DNA of 64,000 bases from UBA7446 sp965657545. Lineage in GTDB: Bacteria; Bacteroidota; Bacteroidia; Flavobacteriales; Flavobacteriaceae. The notes beneath the pieces were generated by a model. The model did not search any database. It saw only the letters and a program-made list of their open reading frames with translations, and had not been told where the DNA came from. Below are positions 54,354-62,127 of the stretch, in pieces. The stretch is from NCBI GenBank assembly GCA_965657545.1, contig CBFHOG010000002.1, positions 118,261 through 182,260 on the forward strand, written 5' to 3'. The position numbers and the translations under genes are program-made. Within the stretch, counting starts at the first letter, position 1; the number at the start of each line of letters is the position of its first letter.

Positions 54354-54857
54354 ATGAAATATTTATCTACTCTCCTTCTAACCATCATTTTAATGCTAAG
54401 CAGTGTAACGTATGCACAAAGCAAGGTGGCACACATTGACTTCCAAAAACTGATCAGCGAAATGCCTAGTGTCATTGCTGCTCAAGAAGAAGTGCAAAAA
54501 CTTGAGAAGGACTATCAAACCGAAATTGAAGCTTCAATCAAGGAATACCAGACCAAATTGCAAACCTATTCAGCAGAAGCTGAAAGTCAAACGGATGTAA
54601 CCAATCAAGCGCGTCAACAGGAATTGGCAGGTATGGAGCAAAATATCCAACAGTTCCGTCAAACGGCATCTCAAGACATTCAGAAAAAGCAAGCTGATTT
54701 GCTTCGTCCAATCATTGAAAATGCACGTGCTAAAGTGCAAGAAGTAGCCAAAACACAAGGTTTTGACTACGTGATTGATGGAAGTTTAGGCGGTGCACTT
54801 TTAATGGCAAACGGTAAAGACCTTTCGCCAGACGTAAAGAAAGCATTGGGTATTTAA
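54354..54857 (+). CDS. OmpH/Skp-family periplasmic chaperone
   Basis: 167 residues: signal peptide (LLLTIILMLSSVTYAQ), then KVAHIDFQKLISEMPSVIAAQEEV and coiled-coil arms, ending with the short beta strands QGFDYVIDGSLGGALLMANG. Normal Skp length. It prevents aggregation of outer-membrane proteins on the way to BamA. Tandem with the tailed paralogue 21 bases upstream; a terminator follows. Confidence 0.95.
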   Translation: MKYLSTLLLTIILMLSSVTYAQSKVAHIDFQKLISEMPSVIAAQEEVQKLEKDYQTEIEASIKEYQTKLQTYSAEAESQTDVTNQARQQELAGMEQNIQQFRQTASQDIQKKQADLLRPIIENARAKVQEVAKTQGFDYVIDGSLGGALLMANGKDLSPDVKKALGI

Positions 54858-54878
54858 TTTAAATTCTCATACAATTTT

Positions 54879-54917
54879 AAAAAACTGCTTCTATTCGGAG
54901 CAGTTTTTTTATTTTTA
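54879..54917 (+). terminator. Terminator after the ompH genes
   Basis: Stem AAAAAACTGCT/AGCAGTTTTTT with a 9-base loop, then a T-run on the plus strand, about 22 bases after the stop codon of the second ompH gene and just before murI. Confidence 0.85.
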
Positions 54918-54920
54918 AGC

Positions 54921-55694
54921 ATGCGAAAAGCTCCTATTGGTGTTTTTGATTCAGGTGTGGGTGGACTTTCTGTACTCCACGCACTTCGAGAACTTCTTCC
55001 TAACGAGGATATTATCTATGTAGCCGATCAGGCATTTACGCCTTATGGTAAACGTTCAAAATCCGAAATTCAAAATCGCTCAGTAGCTATTAGCAAATGG
55101 CTTATTGAACAGGGTTGCAAGCTTATCGTAGTCGCCTGCAATACGGCAACAACAAATGCCATAGTGCAATTGCGCGAATCTTTTCAAGTGCCTTTTGTGG
55201 GTATCGAACCTGCCATAAAACCTGCTGCTTTGGGTAGCAAAACCGGGGTAGTTGGCGTATTGGCAACAGAGGGGACATTGTCCAGTGAATTGTTTCAAAA
55301 TACGGCACAAGACCACGCGAAAGACATTGAGGTAATTTCACAAATTGGACACGGATTGGTAGCATTAGTTGAAAGTGGAAAAGCAACAAGCTTGGAAGCA
55401 GAAACACAGCTTAAAAATGATCTTGCGCCTATGTTAGAAAAACCCATAGATCATTTGGTTTTGGGCTGTACGCACTATCCATTTTTAAAAGAAACGCTTC
55501 AGCGTATTCTTCCAAAAAACGTTACCATTGTAGATTGTAGCAACGCTGTGGCCAAGCAAACGCATCGACTTTTAAAGCAACATCTATTACTTCAAAATAG
55601 TACGGGGAATACATCCTATTACAGTACAACAACTCCCAACAAAACCCTTTGGCAACTTTTTGGTGTTACAGATGTGACACAAATTAATATTTAG
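54921..55694 (+). CDS. murI: Glutamate racemase
   Basis: Makes D-glutamate for peptidoglycan. 257 residues: GVFDSGVGGLSVLHAL with the first acid, VVACNTATTNA (first catalytic Cys), and VLGCTHYPFLKETL (second catalytic Cys and His). Normal length. It is the last gene of the envelope cluster; its end overlaps the convergent carbonic anhydrase gene by 4 bases. Confidence 0.97.
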   Translation: MRKAPIGVFDSGVGGLSVLHALRELLPNEDIIYVADQAFTPYGKRSKSEIQNRSVAISKWLIEQGCKLIVVACNTATTNAIVQLRESFQVPFVGIEPAIKPAALGSKTGVVGVLATEGTLSSELFQNTAQDHAKDIEVISQIGHGLVALVESGKATSLEAETQLKNDLAPMLEKPIDHLVLGCTHYPFLKETLQRILPKNVTIVDCSNAVAKQTHRLLKQHLLLQNSTGNTSYYSTTTPNKTLWQLFGVTDVTQINI

Positions 55695-56203
55695 TCTTTA
55701 AACCAACTGGCGTATAGACTGTAGTTTTTGGCAATACGCTCAATTTCACCTGAAATTAGTTCTGGCGAACTCTCTTTGATTTTTTTCGCAGGCACACCTG
55801 CAAAAACAGACCCTGCCGGCACTAACGTGTTTTTGGATACTACAGCACCTGCTGCAATAATACTATTCGATTCAATAACGGCATCGTCCATAATAATCGC
55901 GCCCATCCCCACCAAAACATTGTCATGAATGGTACATCCATGCACTATGGCATTATGTCCGACCGAAACATTATTGCCAATAGTGGTTGGCGAAGCTTTA
56001 TAGGTGGCGTGAATTACGGCACCATCTTGTATGTTTACTCTGTTACCCATACGAATACTGTGTACATCGCCGCGCACCACCGCCTGAAACCAAACCGAGC
56101 AATAATCGCCCATGATAACATCTCCAATAAGCGTAGCATTATCAGCAAAAAAACATTCCTTTCCGTATTCTGGGGTATGGCCTAAAACAGATTTTATTAG
56201 CAT
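55691..56203 (-). CDS. Gamma-type carbonic anhydrase family protein
   Basis: 170 residues of left-handed beta-helix hexapeptide repeats. The three metal histidines are visible in VIHATYKA and VSVGHNAIVHGC (His at about 70, 87, 92), and the RGDVHSIRMGNRVNIQDGAVI segment is family-typical. Close to YrdA/PaaY. Reaction (CO2 hydration or thioesterase-like) cannot be settled from sequence. Convergent with murI. Confidence 0.92.
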   Translation of the reverse strand: MLIKSVLGHTPEYGKECFFADNATLIGDVIMGDYCSVWFQAVVRGDVHSIRMGNRVNIQDGAVIHATYKASPTTIGNNVSVGHNAIVHGCTIHDNVLVGMGAIIMDDAVIESNSIIAAGAVVSKNTLVPAGSVFAGVPAKKIKESSPELISGEIERIAKNYSLYASWFKD

Positions 56204-56258
56204 ACTGCAAAGTACAAAAATCTAAGGGTATGGCTAAGTAACAGAACATAGGAATGCG

Positions 56259-56266
56259 TATTTTTG
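56259..56266 (+). promoter_or_regulatory. TAnnTTTG box before the NifU-like gene
   Basis: TATTTTTG, 12 bases before the ATG at 56279. A TTG at 56264 that would extend the gene by five residues is inside this box, so the downstream ATG is preferred. Confidence 0.5.
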
Positions 56267-56278
56267 CATAAAAAGCCT

Positions 56279-57151
56279 ATGAGTTGTTTTCGTATCCTTC
56301 TGTCTGAGAATCCCGATTTACTTGTGTTTGCTACTGATACGCCTTTGGTAGATCGTGCATATGCCTTTAATAATGTTGCTGAAGCAGCCGAGGTGCCTTT
56401 GGCGCAGCAACTGTTTTATTTGCCGTTTGTTAAAGCGGTTACTTTGAGTAGTACCCAACTTACGCTAGAGCGTTTTCCTATTGTAGAATGGGACGAGGTG
56501 CAAGATGAAGTACACGACCAACTTGAAAAATACATCGCTGAGGGCGGAGCTATTCTAAAAGAAAAGAAGACAGCACCTGCGAGCGTATATGCGGAAAGTA
56601 CACCAAATCCGGCTGTGATGAAATTTGTAGCCAACAAAAAATTAGTGCCGGCAAGTGTAGAGTTTACTTCAATAGACGCCACTAAAGACGCTCCTTTAGC
56701 GCAAGCCTTGTTTCATTTTCCTTTTGTAAAAGAGGTGTATATGGATGAAAACTTTGTTTCGGTTACCAAATATGAAATTACCCCCTGGGAAGAAGTGATG
56801 CAACAAGTACGCACCTTTATTCGTGAGTATATTGCTGAAGACAAACCTATACTAGCGCCTGCATTTGTGCCCGCCAATGAAACGCCAGAACAAGCACAAC
56901 CAAACTATACAGATACAGAACAGGAAATTGTTCGCATCTTAGATGAGTATATCAAGCCTGCCGTAGCTTCTGACGGCGGAAATATTGTGTTTCAATCTTT
57001 TGATGAAACCGAAAAGGCGGTGCATGTGGTGCTTCAAGGTGCCTGTAGCGGTTGTCCTTCTTCTACATTTACCCTTAAAAATGGGATTGAAACCATGATG
57101 CGCGAAATGCTACCCGGCAAAGTGGAGCAAGTTGTTGCGATAAATGGGTAG
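56279..57151 (+). CDS. NifU-family iron-sulfur scaffold (Nfu) with two N-terminal domains
   Basis: 290 residues. Two Nfu-type N-terminal domains occur in tandem (about 3-95 with YAFNNVAEAAEVPLAQQLFYLPFVKAV, and 103-195 with AQALFHFPFVKEVYMDENFVSV). A C-terminal NifU domain carries the cluster-binding CxxC (GACSGCPSST, Cys about 256 and 259). It delivers Fe-S clusters to apoproteins. The duplicated N-domain is usual for Bacteroidota. Start chosen from the promoter position. Confidence 0.94.
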   Translation: MSCFRILLSENPDLLVFATDTPLVDRAYAFNNVAEAAEVPLAQQLFYLPFVKAVTLSSTQLTLERFPIVEWDEVQDEVHDQLEKYIAEGGAILKEKKTAPASVYAESTPNPAVMKFVANKKLVPASVEFTSIDATKDAPLAQALFHFPFVKEVYMDENFVSVTKYEITPWEEVMQQVRTFIREYIAEDKPILAPAFVPANETPEQAQPNYTDTEQEIVRILDEYIKPAVASDGGNIVFQSFDETEKAVHVVLQGACSGCPSSTFTLKNGIETMMREMLPGKVEQVVAING

Positions 57152-57174
57152 AAAGTATTATTTTTGATACAAAT

Positions 57175-57483
57175 ATGTCTCATATTATGGATCGAATAGT
57201 ACAAGAATACAGATTATATATCGATAGTCTTCCAAATCGTATCAAAAAAAGCAGCATCAAAACAAATGCAATAATTGAAAAAATTGGCATTCCAAGAGCT
57301 ACGTTTTACAACAAACTAAAAGGCAATTCCTTTACCATTGATGAGGTTGAACAGATCAGTAAAATATTGTCAATTGAAGACTATATAGATAAGCAAATAG
57401 CAGCAGGGTTGGCGGATATTAAAGCAGGAAGGATCGTGGATGCAAAAGAAGTATTAGACCAATTACGAAAGGAACTTAAGTAA
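57175..57483 (+). CDS. Small HTH protein, probable antitoxin
   Basis: 102 residues with a helix-turn-helix in the middle (AIIEKIGIPRATFYNKLKGN, about 36-55) and a C-terminal GLADIKAGRIVDAKEVLDQL of the kind that wraps around RelE/ParE toxins. Starts 23 bases after nfu. A ParE-like toxin reading frame lies on the opposite strand and overlaps its 3' end, an unusual arrangement. Confidence 0.7.
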   Translation: MSHIMDRIVQEYRLYIDSLPNRIKKSSIKTNAIIEKIGIPRATFYNKLKGNSFTIDEVEQISKILSIEDYIDKQIAAGLADIKAGRIVDAKEVLDQLRKELK

Positions 57484-57767
57484 ATAATTAGACCGCGAAT
57501 CTTCCACGTTTGTGATATAAAGAAAATTGCAGTCGTATTTGTAGAATATAAGCGTATATTTTTTCCAAATGAGTCTTCGAATAACTCCTTGAAAAACCAT
57601 TCCAAGCGTAGGCATGTTGGCAACATATCAAAGGCTGATTCAAGAGCATTTACATAATGTATGGCTAGTGTATCCGAAAAACGAATTGCTAAATAACGGG
57701 CAATGGATTGAATTCCTACATCTGCCGTATTAGACAATAGTATTTTAAGGGGTTTAGACGGAGGCAT
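57463..57767 (-). pseudogene. Frameshifted RelE/ParE-type toxin
   Basis: From ATG 57767 the frame gives MPPSKPLKILLSNTADVGIQ and a helix pair ending AFDMLP. Similarity then continues in another frame as NMPTLGMVFQGVIRRLIWKK, YTLIFYKYDCNFLYITNVED and SRSNYLL, with a stop at 57463-57465. The second part carries the RxxxxxxYxLIFY core of ParE. A one-base deletion near 57617 explains the break. In the unshifted frame the ORF runs on to 57381 without family resemblance. Confidence 0.6.
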
Positions 57768-57850
57768 AACTTAAAAGTAAGACTTTTTTTAGTAAGAATC
57801 AGCTGTTTCCGTTTTTTTTTAACTTAGCATTGAACAAAATATATACATTA

Positions 57851-57950
57851 AAAAACTACCCTTTTTTTGTCAATCTGAATTTATTTCAGATTCCAAAAAA
57901 GTATGAAAATGATCTATAGGTTTTCTAAAATAACTTCAGAATGACAGATT
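57851..57950. repeat. Dispersed non-coding repeat related to the element at 31.4 kb
   Basis: Shares ACTACC-type left border, TTGTCAATCTGA and TTTCAGATTCC with 31433-31468, forming the palindrome AATCTGAatttaTTTCAGATT, and later CTTCAGAATGACAG compared with TTCAGAATGATAG. The outer inverted repeats of the 31.4 kb copy are not clear here, so it may be a decayed copy. No gene is seen between 57768 and 58009. Confidence 0.5.
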
Positions 57951-58009
57951 AAAACCCTGCTGACGCTACTAGTAATCATAAAAACCTTTTTGCTAAATTT
58001 TACACTTGA

Positions 58010-58369
58010 ATGCCAACAAGTCTGAAACCATACTACAAAGCGGAATTGGACAAATACCGAATCAAATACTCAGCTGGAAATTTGAAAAGTGCGTGGAATC
58101 ATTTGGAAAGAGCTCACATAATTGGACAAAAATATCCTTGCGCTCACACTTTTGTGCATTGGAAAATGTTGCAATTCGGAATTAAAATCAAAAATAGAAA
58201 AGAAATTATAGGACAAATTCCACGTCTAATTTTTGGAGGTGTAAAATCGTTTGTTGGAAAAATTCCAGTTGGAAATCCTGGAGGAGCAAATGTTCCGCCT
58301 TTAAAATCATTTCCGATAAAAAAGGAAATACAAGATATTTTTGCAAAAGCAGGAATTATTTCAACCTAA
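58010..58369 (+). CDS. DUF3703 family protein
   Basis: 119 residues of unknown function. A helical region SAGNLKSAWNHLERAHIIGQ, then HTFVHWKMLQFGIKIKNRKE, and IPVGNPGGANVPPLKSFPI are characteristic of DUF3703. Several conserved His suggest metal binding, but this is not shown. Single gene, 27 bases before a tRNA terminator that faces it. Confidence 0.85.
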   Translation: MPTSLKPYYKAELDKYRIKYSAGNLKSAWNHLERAHIIGQKYPCAHTFVHWKMLQFGIKIKNRKEIIGQIPRLIFGGVKSFVGKIPVGNPGGANVPPLKSFPIKKEIQDIFAKAGIIST

Positions 58370-58375
58370 AAACAA

Positions 58376-58397
58376 AAAAGCCCGCATTTGCGAGCTT
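58376..58397 (-). terminator. Terminator after tRNA-Leu (CAA)
   Basis: Stem AAAGCTCGC/GCGGGCTTT on the minus strand with an AAAT loop and a run of T after it, directly downstream of the tRNA. It may also serve the convergent DUF3703 gene. Confidence 0.75.
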
Positions 58398-58400
58398 TAG

Positions 58401-58482
58401 TACCTTGGGTGGGAATCGAACCCACACTCTCGAAAGAACTGGATTTTGAATCCAGCGCGTCTACCAATTCCGCCACCAAGGC
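58401..58482 (-). tRNA. tRNA-Leu (anticodon CAA)
   Basis: 82 bases on the minus strand: acceptor GCCTTGG/CCAAGGT, D-arm GGTAGAC, anticodon stem CTGGA/TCCAG around TTCAAAA (anticodon CAA), a class II variable arm, and T-arm GGTTCGATTCC. CCA is not encoded. Its first 30 bases are duplicated upstream beyond the GIY-YIG gene. Confidence 0.95.
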
Positions 58483-58483
58483 A

Positions 58484-58732
58484 TCATTTCAGTTGGTCTC
58501 TAATTTGGCGAAGCTTTTGCTTGCCAATACCAGATTTCCAATATTTTTCTTTTTGCCGAGCCGCTACTCTGTCAGTGCAAACTTCGGAATAAATCAGTTG
58601 AAAAGGAACATAAGGCTTGGTTGTTTTTTCTTTGCCTGCGTTATGTCTTGCAATTCTAGCACCTACATCTTTGGTCATACCAACATAAATGTAGTTACAT
58701 TTTAGGCTCGATATAGCATAAACCCAATACAC
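58484..58732 (-). CDS. GIY-YIG nuclease-domain protein (UPF0213-like)
   Basis: 82 residues, essentially one GIY-YIG domain: VYAISSLKCNYIYVGMTKD (the Y..Y-G core), RIARHNAGKEKTTKPYVPF (catalytic Arg), and YSEVCTDRVAARQKEKYWKSGIGK (metal Glu region). The start is GTG at 58732. Its stop is two bases before the complete tRNA-Leu, and a truncated copy of that tRNA lies just upstream. The position suggests a homing-type or tRNA-targeting mobile gene; the biochemical role is unknown. Confidence 0.88.
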   Translation of the reverse strand: MYWVYAISSLKCNYIYVGMTKDVGARIARHNAGKEKTTKPYVPFQLIYSEVCTDRVAARQKEKYWKSGIGKQKLRQIRDQLK

Positions 58733-58755
58733 AATTTCAACATTTCAATTCAACT

Positions 58756-58801
58756 CAGCGCGCCTGACGGCAGGCAGGTCTACCAATTCCGCCACCAAGG
58801 C
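58756..58801 (-). pseudogene. 5' fragment of tRNA-Leu interrupted by a 16-base palindrome
   Basis: 58778-58801 equals the first 24 bases of tRNA-Leu (CAA). 58762-58777 is a palindromic insert (GCCTG-acgg-CAGGC core). 58756-58761 then resumes the tRNA at GCGCTG before similarity ends. The fragment sits on the 5' side of the GIY-YIG gene. Confidence 0.75.
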
Positions 58802-58884
58802 AATTGGACGGCAAATGTAGCCAATAATTTTATTGTAGCACAAGAAAAATGCTGCTGACAACTTCACTACCTCAAATAAATTCC

Positions 58885-58892
58885 TACATTTG
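58885..58892 (+). promoter_or_regulatory. TAnnTTTG box of prs
   Basis: TACATTTG, 17 bases before the prs ATG; the upstream -33 element is weak. Confidence 0.45.
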
Positions 58893-58909
58893 CAACCCGC
58901 ATAAAAACT

Positions 58910-59851
58910 ATGGGAAAAGCAACATTAGAATCGAAGATATTTGCCTGTACACAGAGTATGGTACTCGCAAAAGATATTGCCAAGTATTATGGAATACCGC
59001 TTGGGAATGTCCTATTCTCACGCTATAGCGATGGCGAGTTTCAACCTTCATTTGAAGAGTCTGTGCGTGGTTCACGTATTTTTATCATCGGTTCTACCAA
59101 TCCTTCCTCTGAAAATTTGATGGAAATGTTGCTTATGCTCGATGCTGCCAAGCGTGCCTCTGCACGACACATCACGGCAGTTATGCCTTATTTTGGCTGG
59201 GCGCGACAAGACCGCAAAGACAAACCGCGTGTGCCGATTGGCGCAAAACTTATTGCCAAACTCCTTGAAGCCGCCGGAGCTACGCGTATCATTACAATGG
59301 ATTTACACGCAGATCAAATTCAAGGGTTTTTCGAAAAACCTGTAGATCATTTGTTTGCGTCCTCGTTGTTTTTACCTTATTTAAAATCACTTAATATCGA
59401 TAACCTTACAATTGCGTCTCCTGACATGGGAGGTTCTAAGCGTGCGTATGCCTATTCAAAATATTTGGAAAGCGATGTGGTGATCTGTTACAAGCAGCGC
59501 AAAAAAGCGAATATCATTTCGCACATGGAACTTATTGGAGATGTCAAAGGAAAGAATGTAGTGCTAGTAGATGATATGGTCGATACCGCTGGCACCCTCA
59601 CAAAGGCTGCAGACCTTATGATGGAACGAGGTGCAAAGAGCGTTCGTGCGGTATGTACGCACCCGCTACTTTCAGGCGAAGCCTATGAGCGTGTTGAAGC
59701 TTCTATGCTTACAGAGCTTATTGTAACCAATTCTATCCCATTAAAAAAAGAAAGTAAAAAAATTAAAGTATTGAGCTGTGCTCAATTGTTTGCCGAAGTC
59801 ATGTATAATGTACATCATAACGAATCGATTTCAGGCAAATTTGTCATGTAA
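58910..59851 (+). CDS. prs: Ribose-phosphate pyrophosphokinase
   Basis: Makes PRPP from ribose-5-phosphate and ATP for nucleotide, His and Trp synthesis. 313 residues: RYSDGEFQPSFEESVRG, YFGWARQDRKDKPRVPIGAKL, MDLHADQIQGFF and the PRPP loop VVLVDDMVDTAGTL. Normal length. Followed by rplY after 12 bases. Confidence 0.97.
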   Translation: MGKATLESKIFACTQSMVLAKDIAKYYGIPLGNVLFSRYSDGEFQPSFEESVRGSRIFIIGSTNPSSENLMEMLLMLDAAKRASARHITAVMPYFGWARQDRKDKPRVPIGAKLIAKLLEAAGATRIITMDLHADQIQGFFEKPVDHLFASSLFLPYLKSLNIDNLTIASPDMGGSKRAYAYSKYLESDVVICYKQRKKANIISHMELIGDVKGKNVVLVDDMVDTAGTLTKAADLMMERGAKSVRAVCTHPLLSGEAYERVEASMLTELIVTNSIPLKKESKKIKVLSCAQLFAEVMYNVHHNESISGKFVM

Positions 59852-59863
59852 TAAATAATAAAT

Positions 59864-60484
59864 ATGAAATCAATTACCATCAACGGATCTAAAAGAGAAA
59901 GCGTGGGCAAGGTAGCTACCAAAGCCTTACGTAATGCTGGAGGGGTTCCTTGCGTATTATACGGAGGGGAAACGCCAGTGCACTTTGCTGCAGACGAAAG
60001 AGCGTTTGCCAAACTTGTATATACACCAAATGCGCATACGGTGGTTGTCGACTTGGGCGATAACGGAAGTTTTAATGCCATTTTGCAGGATATTCAATTT
60101 CACCCTGTGTCGGATAAAATCCTTCACATCGACTTTTATCAACTATTTGACGATAAAGAAGTATCTATGGATATTCCTGTGGTACTTAAAGGAGCTGCGC
60201 CAGGCGTACTTAACTCGGGAGGTGTATTGAGCCGTAATAAGCGTAAGCTTCGCGTACGTGCTATTCCTGCTAACCTTCCTGACACTATCGAGGCAGATAT
60301 TTCAGGTCTTGAACTTGGAAACAAGCTATATGTAACAGAATTAGCAAACGAAGCATATAAGTTTTTACACCCAGACAACACGGTTGTATGTCAAGTACGT
60401 ACCTCTAGAACTTCTGTTAAAGCCGTAGAAGGAGCTGAAGAAGGAGCTGAAGAAGGAGCTGAAGAAGCTGCTGCAGAAGAATAA
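59864..60484 (+). CDS. rplY: 50S ribosomal protein L25 (Ctc type)
   Basis: 206 residues. The N-terminal L25 domain binds 5S rRNA (ITINGSKRESVGKVATKALRNAGGVPCVLYG), and the C-terminal beta domain of general stress protein Ctc follows (VPVVLKGAAPGVLNSGGVL). The last 20 residues are an EGAE repeat with Ala and Glu, like the S16 tail in this genome. Probably co-transcribed with prs; a terminator follows. Confidence 0.95.
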   Translation: MKSITINGSKRESVGKVATKALRNAGGVPCVLYGGETPVHFAADERAFAKLVYTPNAHTVVVDLGDNGSFNAILQDIQFHPVSDKILHIDFYQLFDDKEVSMDIPVVLKGAAPGVLNSGGVLSRNKRKLRVRAIPANLPDTIEADISGLELGNKLYVTELANEAYKFLHPDNTVVCQVRTSRTSVKAVEGAEEGAEEGAEEAAAEE

Positions 60485-60505
60485 TAATTCTTTTAATAAT
60501 TATAT

Positions 60506-60540
60506 AAAAGCATCTCACCCACAATGAGATGCTTTTTTTA
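60506..60540 (+). terminator. Terminator after rplY
   Basis: Stem AAAAGCATCTCA/TGAGATGCTTTT with a 7-base loop, then T residues on the plus strand. Confidence 0.88.
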
Positions 60541-60551
60541 TTTTTACACCG

Positions 60552-61181
60552 ATGAAATTCCGCATTCCATTTTTTTCGTCTGTTACAAAAAAGGAACCCG
60601 ATATGAAATCTTTTTTGATTGTTGGATTAGGCAATATTGGCGCCGAGTATGCCGGCACACGCCATAATATTGGATTTGATGTGGTTGATGCACTCGCCAA
60701 AGAGAAAGAAAGTTCATTTGAAACACTACGCTATGGAGATGTTGCCAAAGTATCATACAAAGGCAAAACTGCTTATTTACTAAAACCCAATACCTTTATG
60801 AATCGGAGCGGGAAAGCGGTGCGTTATTGGATGCAACAAAAGAAAATTCCACTCCAAAATATTCTTGTCATAACAGATGATATTCATTTAGATTTCGGGT
60901 TTTTGCGCACACGTAAAAAAGGTTCTGATGGTGGGCACAATGGATTAAAAGACATTTGCGCACAACTAAACACAACCGACTATGCACGTTTGCGGTTTGG
61001 TATTGGTGCTGCTTTTGGAAAAGGCAGGCAAGTCGATTTTGTGTTAAAACCATGGAAAAATGAAGAATCAAAAGCACTTCCATTTGTAATAGATAAAGCT
61101 GCACAAGCCTCCTGGTGTTTTATGGCAGAGGACATTTCTGTTGCTATGAATAAGTTTAACGGAAACGCAATGGATCAGTAA
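60552..61181 (+). CDS. pth: Peptidyl-tRNA hydrolase
   Basis: Releases peptides from stalled peptidyl-tRNA. 209 residues from ATG 60552, with an extra 17 residues before the core that begins FLIVGLGNIGAEYAGTRHNIGF (catalytic His and Asn). The alternative ATG at 60603 would give the short form. Other motifs are PNTFMNRSGKAV, ITDDIHLDFG and GSDGGHNGLKDI. It ends one base inside ribF. Confidence 0.95.
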   Translation: MKFRIPFFSSVTKKEPDMKSFLIVGLGNIGAEYAGTRHNIGFDVVDALAKEKESSFETLRYGDVAKVSYKGKTAYLLKPNTFMNRSGKAVRYWMQQKKIPLQNILVITDDIHLDFGFLRTRKKGSDGGHNGLKDICAQLNTTDYARLRFGIGAAFGKGRQVDFVLKPWKNEESKALPFVIDKAAQASWCFMAEDISVAMNKFNGNAMDQ

Positions 61182-62116
61182 TGAGCATTTTAAAACAAAG
61201 CGCATCTTTTTCACCAAAAACAAAAACTACCGTCACAGTAGGGACTTTTGATGGGGTTCACCGTGGACACCAAAAGATTATTGCAAAATTGGTAGAAGCC
61301 GCCAAAAAAAATGGCAGTGCGCCAACGCTACTCACTTTTGATCCCCATCCTAGAAAAGTAGTGCAACCTAACACTTCTGTTGACCTTATTCAAACCTTAG
61401 AGGAACGCGCAAAAACACTCGCCGATTTAGGACTGGAGTACATGGTCGTTCATCCGTTTACAAAGGCATTTTCACAGCTTGGCGCAGCTGAGTATGTAAA
61501 GGAATTTTTGGTGGATCTTCTTAATATTGACCAAATCATAATTGGACATAATCATCGATTTGGAAAAAACCGAACAGCAAACGTAGAAGACTTACAATAT
61601 TACGGAGAAATATATGGTTTTGAGGTGATGCAAATTAGTGCTGAGGAAATCGATAGTATTTCCATTAGTTCAACCAAAATCAGGGCAGCTATCGCTGAAG
61701 GCGATGTGGTTACAGCGCATACTTTTTTAGGGCATCCCTTTACCCTTTCTGGAACAGTAATAGCGGGTGAACAACGCGGACGTACAATTGGGTTTCCAAC
61801 AGCAAATATTGACGTAAACCATCCAGATAAAATTATCCCAAAAAATGGGGTTTATGCCGTACGCGTTCACCTCCAAAACAAGGAGCGTTTGGGCATGATG
61901 AATATTGGCACCAATCCCACGGTTAATGGTGAAAAAAGAAGTATAGAAGTGCATATTTTTGATTGGTCAACATCTATATACGATCAACCTATTCAAGTAT
62001 CACTTATAGAACGTATTCGAGACGAGCTTAAATTTGATTCGCTAGAAGCACTCCAAAAACAGTTGGAAAAAGATAAAGAGGTTATTTTGACTGCCTACAA
62101 TACTTTACCTTTGTAA
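61181..62116 (+). CDS. ribF: Bifunctional riboflavin kinase / FAD synthetase
   Basis: Turns riboflavin into FMN and then FAD. 311 residues: N-terminal nucleotidyltransferase domain (TVGTFDGVHRGHQKII, IIGHNHRFGKNRTANVEDL, ISSTKIRAAI) and C-terminal kinase domain (GRTIGFPTANIDV, NIGTNPTVNGEKRSIEVHIFDW). Coupled to pth by a one-base overlap. Confidence 0.97.
   Translation: MSILKQSASFSPKTKTTVTVGTFDGVHRGHQKIIAKLVEAAKKNGSAPTLLTFDPHPRKVVQPNTSVDLIQTLEERAKTLADLGLEYMVVHPFTKAFSQLGAAEYVKEFLVDLLNIDQIIIGHNHRFGKNRTANVEDLQYYGEIYGFEVMQISAEEIDSISISSTKIRAAIAEGDVVTAHTFLGHPFTLSGTVIAGEQRGRTIGFPTANIDVNHPDKIIPKNGVYAVRVHLQNKERLGMMNIGTNPTVNGEKRSIEVHIFDWSTSIYDQPIQVSLIERIRDELKFDSLEALQKQLEKDKEVILTAYNTLPL
62086..62113 (+). 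promoter_or_regulatory. Promoter of serS
   Basis: TTTG (62086-62089), a 16-base spacer and TACCTTTG (62106-62113), 14 bases before the serS ATG. It lies within the last codons of ribF. Confidence 0.55.
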
Positions 62117-62127
62117 AAAACAGAATT

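Noticed and set aside
57381..57767. 128-codon minus-strand ORF as one intact gene
   Set aside because: ParE similarity switches frame halfway, and the C-terminal third is antisense to the antitoxin gene, so it is treated as a frameshifted toxin.
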